Source: Pseudomonadota bacterium (GTDB taxonomy: Bacteria > Pseudomonadota > Alphaproteobacteria > Rhizobiales > Rhizobiaceae). Taken from it: 45,114 nt of DNA. Where the stretch lies: positions 1-45,114 of the forward strand of contig JAEYRU010000056.1 of the NCBI GenBank assembly GCA_023435335.1, given 5' to 3'. The notes beneath the pieces are model-generated. The model had not been told where the DNA came from. It searched no databases and saw nothing but the letters and a program-made list of their open reading frames with translations. Below, in pieces: positions 38,537 to 45,114 of the stretch. Both the position numbers and the translations under genes were made by a program. Every line of letters starts with the position of its first letter. The stretch's first letter is position 1.

Positions 38537-38991
38537 CGGCGCCGCACATCTACGTCGACGCTGACGCCTGCCCGGTGAAGGATGAGGCGGCGAAGGTTGC
38601 CGCCCGTCACGGGCTGGTCGTCACCTTCGTCTCCAATGGGGGGCTGCGCCCCTCCCGCGACCCCATGATCCGCAACGTGGTGGTCTCGAAAGGCGCCGAC
38701 GCCGCCGACGACTGGATCGTGGAGAACGTGAAGCCGAACGACATTGTCGTCACCGCAGACATCCCGCTTGCCGCCAGGACAGTGGCACTGGGCGCGCATG
38801 TGCTCGGGCCGACCGGCAAACCCTTCACCCCCGAGACCATCGGGATGGCCGTCGCCATGCGCGATCTGAAGCAGCATCTACGCGAGACGGGCGAGATCAA
38901 GGGCTACAATCCCGCCTTCGCCCAGAAGGACCGTTCCGCTTTTCTTTCGGCGCTGGACCGTGCGGTCAGGCTGGCTCTGAGGGCTGCCTAA
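38533..38991 (+). CDS. YaiI/YqxD family protein (DUF188)
   Basis: A 152-aa protein of the UPF0178/DUF188 family: IYVDADACPVKDEAAKVAARHGL at the start, SNGGLRPSRDP, then GADAADDWIVENVKPNDIVVTADIPLAARTVALGAHVLGPTGKPFT. The aspartates in this pattern resemble a PIN-like nuclease fold, but no biochemical role is established. The GTG start overlaps the stop of the methionine-synthase-like gene (38533-38536), so the two are probably translationally coupled. The pairing may be positional only. Length is normal for the family. Confidence 0.9.
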   Translation: MTAPHIYVDADACPVKDEAAKVAARHGLVVTFVSNGGLRPSRDPMIRNVVVSKGADAADDWIVENVKPNDIVVTADIPLAARTVALGAHVLGPTGKPFTPETIGMAVAMRDLKQHLRETGEIKGYNPAFAQKDRSAFLSALDRAVRLALRAA

Positions 38992-39133
38992 AGCCTCACA
39001 ACGGCCCGATAAAGGCAATGCGGACCGCCCCGGGCCGGCGGAAAGGTTGCCATTCGCGGCCCGATCCTCCATTTTGGCCAGTGTAAGGGCGCATTCGCGG
39101 CCGTTATCCAGCAACAAAAAGGGGGATCGCAGG

Positions 39134-39523
39134 GTGCCTGACACCGCGACAATCTATTCTGAAACACCCGACAACGACACAATGGGCGGCCGCCTGCTGC
39201 GCGCCAGGGATGCCGCCGGCCTCACCATCCCCGAACTTGCGGCGCGTCTTGGCGTCAGGCAGTCTACGGTTCAGGCTTGGGAGAACGACCGTTCCCAGCC
39301 GCGGGCCAACCGGCTCCAGATGGTCGCCGGAATGCTGAATGTCAGTCTTTCCTGGCTGCTTCACGGCGTCGGCACCGGGCCGAACGAGGACGACCGGGGG
39401 CAATTGCTGGAAAGCATGTCCCTGCAACTCGATCGGCTCCGGCGCCTGCAGAACGAGGGCCAGCGGCTCGCTGCGAGGCTCGAACAGGACATGCGCCGCT
39501 TCGCGACCCGCCCCGAAATCTGA
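39134..39523 (+). CDS. XRE-family helix-turn-helix regulator
   Basis: A 129-aa protein: a HTH_3 domain at residues ~17-75 (LGVRQSTVQAWENDRSQPRANRLQMVAGMLNVSLSWLLHG) followed by a short helical, coiled-coil-like tail (LLESMSLQLDRLRRLQNEGQRL). Small regulators of this type are widespread in Rhizobiales; the target is unknown. I chose the GTG at 39134 because AAAGGGGG lies upstream and the residues IYSETPDND before the ATG at 39182 are recurrent in homologues. The ATG would remove 16 residues. A GGGAGG/CCTCCC repeat (39545-39566) after the gene could be a weak terminator. It precedes the glycine riboswitch but reads as a separate unit. Confidence 0.8.
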   Translation: MPDTATIYSETPDNDTMGGRLLRARDAAGLTIPELAARLGVRQSTVQAWENDRSQPRANRLQMVAGMLNVSLSWLLHGVGTGPNEDDRGQLLESMSLQLDRLRRLQNEGQRLAARLEQDMRRFATRPEI

Positions 39524-39611
39524 TTTTCCCGAAGCAGTTCGCCGGGAGGTGACATTGCTCCTCCCATAAGCTAGCGTCGATTCGTCGAGGGCTCGAATGA
39601 GTCCTGCCGGT

Positions 39612-39792
39612 TTGTGGGAGAGAGCAGCTCGCGCTGCCGCCGAAGGGGAAATCGCCCGAAATCTCTCAGGCAAAAGAACCGTAGGTCGGTCAAGACGCTC
39701 TGGAAAGTCGGGGTTATCCCCGCGCCGAAGGTGTAAGGTGCCCTGACAGAGTTCCGGGGTGCCGAGTCTCTCAGGCTTCCGACAGAGGGGCG
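39612..39792 (+). ncRNA. Tandem glycine riboswitch (gcvT element)
   Basis: Two glycine aptamers in series. Aptamer 1: GGGAGAGAGC, then GCCGAAGGGGAAATCGCC, CTCTCAGGCAAAAGAACC and CGCTCTGGAAAG. Aptamer 2: GCCGAAGGTGTAAGG, CTCTCAGGC and GACAGAGGGG. These are the conserved core segments of the glycine riboswitch class. It ends 47 bp before gcvT. The short GCCGC/GCGGC stem (39800-39813) that follows has no T tract, and the gcvT ribosome binding site (GGAGG) comes soon after, so translational control is more likely than termination. Glycine binding should turn the gcv operon on. Confidence 0.93.
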
Positions 39793-39839
39793 CGAAACGG
39801 CCGCTTCAGCGGCTGCTAACGCGTGGCTCTGGAGGACCG

Positions 39840-40943
39840 ATGGCCGAGACCGGCGATCTGAAACGACTTCCGCTCGAAGACCTGCATGTCGCGGCCGGCG
39901 CGCGCTTCGGCGCGTTCGCGGGCTGGAACATGCCGATCACCTACCCCGCCGGCGTGATGAAGGAGCACCTCCACACGCGCGAAAAGGCCGGGCTGTTCGA
40001 TATCTCCCACATGAAGCTCTTCGTGGTGGAGGGCCCAGAAGCGGCTGCACTGCTCGCGCGTGCCTGCCCGCTCGACCCGAAAGCGCTGGCGATCTCGCAG
40101 TCGAAGCTCACCTTCTTCCTCAACGAACAGGCCGGGATCATCGACGACCTGATCGTGACCCGCCTCGGCGACCAGCGCTTCATCGTCGTGGCAAACGCCG
40201 GCAACGCGGCGGAGGACGAGGCGCACCTGAGGCAGGTCGCCCGCGGGTTCGACGTCCGCATCGAGCCACTCGACCGCGTCTTCCTGGCCCTGCAGGGCCC
40301 CGCCGCCGAAGCTGCGCTCACCACTGCCGGCCTTGATCTCTCGACCCTCACCTTCATGCACGGGCTGGAGCCGCGCGCCAACTGGTTCGCCAGCCGTTCG
40401 GGCTACACCGGCGAGGACGGTTTCGAGATCGCCCTGCCGCCTGCGGAAGCACCTGAATTAGCGCAACGGCTTCTGGCGGACGGAAAGGTCATGTGGATCG
40501 GCCTCGCCGCGCGCGACAGCCTGAGACTCGAGGCGGGCCTGTGCCTGCACGGGAACGACATAACCCCGGAAACCGATCCCGCTGCCGCCGGGTTGATGTG
40601 GGCTGTTCCGAAGCCGGCTCGCGACGCCGGAAGGTTCATCGGTGCGCCAGCGCTGGCCACCATCCTGGCAGGGGGACCGGCCGAGAAGCGCGTGGGCCTC
40701 AGGCCCGAGGGGCGCCAACCGGTGCGCGCCGGCGCGGAGCTGGTCGACGCGGCTGGCGCACCCGCGGGTCGCGTTACCTCCGGCGGTTTCGGCCCCTTCG
40801 TCAACGCGCCCGTCGCCATGGGTTATGTTCGCAAGGCCTTGGCCGCCCCCGGGACGGCGCTTTTCGCCGAGGTACGCGGCAGCCGCGTGCCCGTCGCCGT
40901 CCATGCCCTTCCCTTCACGCCACATCGCTATCGCAAAGGATGA
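39840..40943 (+). CDS. gcvT: Glycine cleavage system T protein (aminomethyltransferase)
   Basis: A 367-aa T protein. It moves the aminomethyl group from lipoyl-GcvH to tetrahydrofolate, releasing ammonia and 5,10-methylene-THF. Hallmarks: FGAFAGWNMPITYPAGVMKEHLHTREKAGLFDISHMK, GIIDDLIVTRLGD with the catalytic aspartate (D102/D103), RSGYTGEDGFEI, and LRLEAGLCLHGNDI. GGAGG precedes the ATG at 39840 by 4 bp. The frame extends upstream into the riboswitch but is not coding there. First gene of gcvTHP; the stop overlaps an ATG just before gcvH. Confidence 0.97.
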   Translation: MAETGDLKRLPLEDLHVAAGARFGAFAGWNMPITYPAGVMKEHLHTREKAGLFDISHMKLFVVEGPEAAALLARACPLDPKALAISQSKLTFFLNEQAGIIDDLIVTRLGDQRFIVVANAGNAAEDEAHLRQVARGFDVRIEPLDRVFLALQGPAAEAALTTAGLDLSTLTFMHGLEPRANWFASRSGYTGEDGFEIALPPAEAPELAQRLLADGKVMWIGLAARDSLRLEAGLCLHGNDITPETDPAAAGLMWAVPKPARDAGRFIGAPALATILAGGPAEKRVGLRPEGRQPVRAGAELVDAAGAPAGRVTSGGFGPFVNAPVAMGYVRKALAAPGTALFAEVRGSRVPVAVHALPFTPHRYRKG

Positions 40944-40948
40944 CCCTG

Positions 40949-41317
40949 ATGGCTCAGACCTACTTCACCGAAGATCATGAATGGCTCCGCGTCGAAAACG
41001 GCGAGGCCACGGTCGGCATCACCGAGTATGCGCAGGAGCAGCTCGGCGACCTCGTTTTCGTCGACTTGCCGGAGGCGGGCCGCAAGCTGAAGAAGGGGGA
41101 CACGGCGGTCGTCGTGGAATCCGTCAAGGCCGCCTCCGATGTGTACGCCCCGGTCGATGGCGAAATAACCGCCGTCAATGACGCCCTGTCCTCCGATCCG
41201 TCGCTGGTCAATTCGGCCGCCACGGCTGACGGCTGGCTGTGGAAGATGAAGCTGTCTGACGAAGGTCAGCTCGCCGGTCTCATGGATGAGGCGGGCTACA
41301 AAGCCTTGATCGGCTAG
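40949..41317 (+). CDS. gcvH: Glycine cleavage system H protein
   Basis: A 122-aa lipoyl carrier. K60 in VVVESVKAASDVYAPV is the lipoylated lysine; YFTEDHEWLRVENGEATVGITEYAQEQLGDLVFVDLPE is the family signature start. It shuttles the aminomethyl group between GcvP and GcvT and hydrogen to lipoamide dehydrogenase, which is not encoded here. I chose the ATG at 40949 (AAGGA 8 bp upstream); an ATG at 40940 that overlaps the gcvT stop would add three residues (MTL). Confidence 0.97.
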   Translation: MAQTYFTEDHEWLRVENGEATVGITEYAQEQLGDLVFVDLPEAGRKLKKGDTAVVVESVKAASDVYAPVDGEITAVNDALSSDPSLVNSAATADGWLWKMKLSDEGQLAGLMDEAGYKALIG

Positions 41318-41326
41318 GAGATACCT

Positions 41327-44119
<2,793 letters not shown>

Positions 44120-44125
44120 ACCCGC

Positions 44126-44154
44126 GGGGTGAGGCGCGCGGCGCGGCTCACCCC
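44126..44154. terminator. Bidirectional terminator between gcvP and tadD
   Basis: Perfect 8-bp stem GGGGTGAG / CTCACCCC, with three more inner pairs after one mismatch, followed on the plus strand by TTGTT. It lies 6 bp after the gcvP stop and includes the tadD stop codon on the minus strand. Confidence 0.6.
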
Positions 44155-44609
44155 TTGTTCAGCAACTCCAGATTTGCGTCCACGACTGTGGTGTCGGTCA
44201 TGCCGCTGCGCGCCTCGATCAGAAGCTTCTTCGCTTCCTTCTTGTTGCCGCGCAGGTACTGCGAATAGCCCATGTTGTTGACGATCTGCGGCCGGCGTCC
44301 GGCGATGTTCAGCAACTGGCTGTAGGCGCGGTCGGCAAAATCGAAGTGACCGAGCTGGTCGTAGGACGCCGCCAGCCCCATCCACGCGTCGGCGTTCGAC
44401 GCCCGCAGCTCGACCGCCTTGCGGAAGTGCTTCTCGGCGAGGCCGTAGTTGCCGTCGTTGAATTGCGCCTTGCCCGCGGCGAGATCAGCTTTACTGATGT
44501 CCCCTGCGGGCTGCAAAGCCGCGGTCTGCGCAGTGTCGACTGAACTCGACTGGCAGCCGGACACCGCAAAAGCCGCCGCCAGCGCGGCGAAAACGATCGC
44601 TCGCTTCAT
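44148..44609 (-). CDS. tadD: TadD-like TPR lipoprotein of a Flp/Tad pilus locus
   Basis: A 153-aa lipoprotein. The signal peptide ends in a lipobox-like AVSGC with C19 as the likely lipidated residue. Two to three tetratricopeptide repeats follow (about residues 45-140: AQFNDGNYGLAEKHFRKAVELRASNADAWMGLAASYDQLG, then AYSQLLNIAGRRPQIVNNMGYSQYLRG). This architecture, together with a TadC C-terminus encoded upstream on the same strand, identifies TadD, an outer-membrane-associated assembly factor of Flp pili. I chose the ATG at 44609 with AGGGGG 6 bp upstream. The 127 bp between tadD and tadC hold no gene. Confidence 0.85.
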   Translation of the reverse strand: MKRAIVFAALAAAFAVSGCQSSSVDTAQTAALQPAGDISKADLAAGKAQFNDGNYGLAEKHFRKAVELRASNADAWMGLAASYDQLGHFDFADRAYSQLLNIAGRRPQIVNNMGYSQYLRGNKKEAKKLLIEARSGMTDTTVVDANLELLNKG

Positions 44610-44736
44610 GAATGCCCCCTGTCGCCCTGCCGGTTTTCCGGCTATCCTCGGCAATCAAATTAGCATCGGCTTGTTAAATACCGGTTGGCGCGGGCCGACA
44701 ATTTTTCTGAAGCAGGCAACGGGCCGTTAACCGTGA

Positions 44737-45114
44737 CTACTCGCTCCCCGACATCTTCACGATGATCGGTATCACGGCGATCAGCATCACGACGGGAAGG
44801 ATGCAGACCGTCACCGGCACCGACATCTTGGCGGGCAGCGCATGCGCCTTCTCCTCGGCGAGAGACATGCGCTTGTGCCGCATCTCGTCGGAAAAAACCC
44901 GCAAGGCGCCCGAAAGGCTCGTCCCCAGTTCCCGCGACTGCTGCAGCAGTGTCGCGAAGGAACGGACGTCGTCGAGACTGAGGCGGTCGCCGAGCGACTT
45001 CAGCGCATCGTCGAGCGGACGCCCTGCCCTGAGCTCGATCGATACGAGCTGCAGGTTCTGTGCGAGCGCAGGATAGGTGGCGAGAAGTTCCCGCGAAACG
45101 CGCTCGATGCCCGA
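44737..45114 (-). CDS. tadC: TadC-like type II/IV secretion F-family membrane protein, C-terminal part (5' end outside window)
   Basis: I translated the minus strand from the window edge: 125 residues in one open frame ending at a TAG at 44737-44739. The fragment reads LATYPALAQNLQLVSIELRA, then LDDVRSFATLLQQSRELGTS and GALRVFSDEMRHKRMSLAEE, followed by a hydrophobic helix (VTVCILPVVMLIAVIPIIVKM). This is the T2SSF domain and final membrane helix of TadC, an inner-membrane platform protein of Flp pilus assembly. The upstream part lies outside the window. It precedes tadD in transcription order, as in known tad loci. Confidence 0.85.
   Translation of the reverse strand, partial: SGIERVSRELLATYPALAQNLQLVSIELRAGRPLDDALKSLGDRLSLDDVRSFATLLQQSRELGTSLSGALRVFSDEMRHKRMSLAEEKAHALPAKMSVPVTVCILPVVMLIAVIPIIVKMSGSE

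Overview
The window is a high-GC, gene-dense chromosomal segment of an alphaproteobacterium, most likely of the order Hyphomicrobiales (Rhizobiales), perhaps near Mesorhizobium or other Phyllobacteriaceae. The evidence is the cyclic beta-1,2-glucan genes (ndvA/chvA, ndvB/chvB, opgC), an HWE-family histidine kinase, matches to the EcfG promoter consensus GGAAC-N16-CGTT, heterotetrameric sarcosine oxidase, and a gcvTHP operon behind a tandem glycine riboswitch. I see no phage, transposon, CRISPR array, rRNA or tRNA. The species cannot be fixed from the sequence alone.

Layout. 1-12.9 kb: the end of a GlxA/AraC-type regulator, a secreted vWA-like DUF1194 protein, a dimethylglycine/sarcosine dehydrogenase-like flavoenzyme, a small secreted protein, an MscS-type channel, the operon soxB-soxD-soxA-soxG, and an isochorismatase-fold hydrolase. 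12.9-18 kb: two divergent regulator/enzyme pairs (SDR with TetR, nitroreductase with XRE-cupin), a small secreted protein and selO. 18-31.2 kb: an osmoregulated periplasmic glucan locus with opgC, ndvA, galU and the giant ndvB (2868 aa). 31.4-36.1 kb: an HWE histidine kinase convergent with dnaE1. 36.3-39.5 kb: glutathione-dependent formaldehyde dehydrogenase, a short cobalamin-independent methionine-synthase-like protein, a YaiI-family protein and an XRE regulator. 39.6-44.1 kb: glycine riboswitch and gcvT-gcvH-gcvP. 44.1-45.1 kb: tadD and the 3' end of tadC from a Flp/Tad pilus locus.

How the genes fit together. Two themes run through the window. The first is one-carbon and betaine metabolism: dimethylglycine and sarcosine are oxidatively demethylated, glycine goes to the glycine cleavage system, and formaldehyde can be removed by the class III alcohol dehydrogenase. 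The second is osmotic and envelope adaptation: the MscS channel, cyclic glucan synthesis, export and decoration, and UDP-glucose supply by GalU. Betaine is also an osmolyte, so the themes are connected.

The most interesting new signal is regulatory. Perfect EcfG-type promoters sit in front of galU (minus strand, 22444-22468) and the HWE kinase gene (plus strand, 31376-31400), on either side of ndvB. The galU promoter directly abuts a 56-bp nested dyad that fills the galU/ndvB divergent region. This suggests that UDP-glucose supply for the glucan locus is tied to the general stress response. A methionine-synthase-like gene without its usual partner (37496-38536) is the best candidate for an under-described enzyme.
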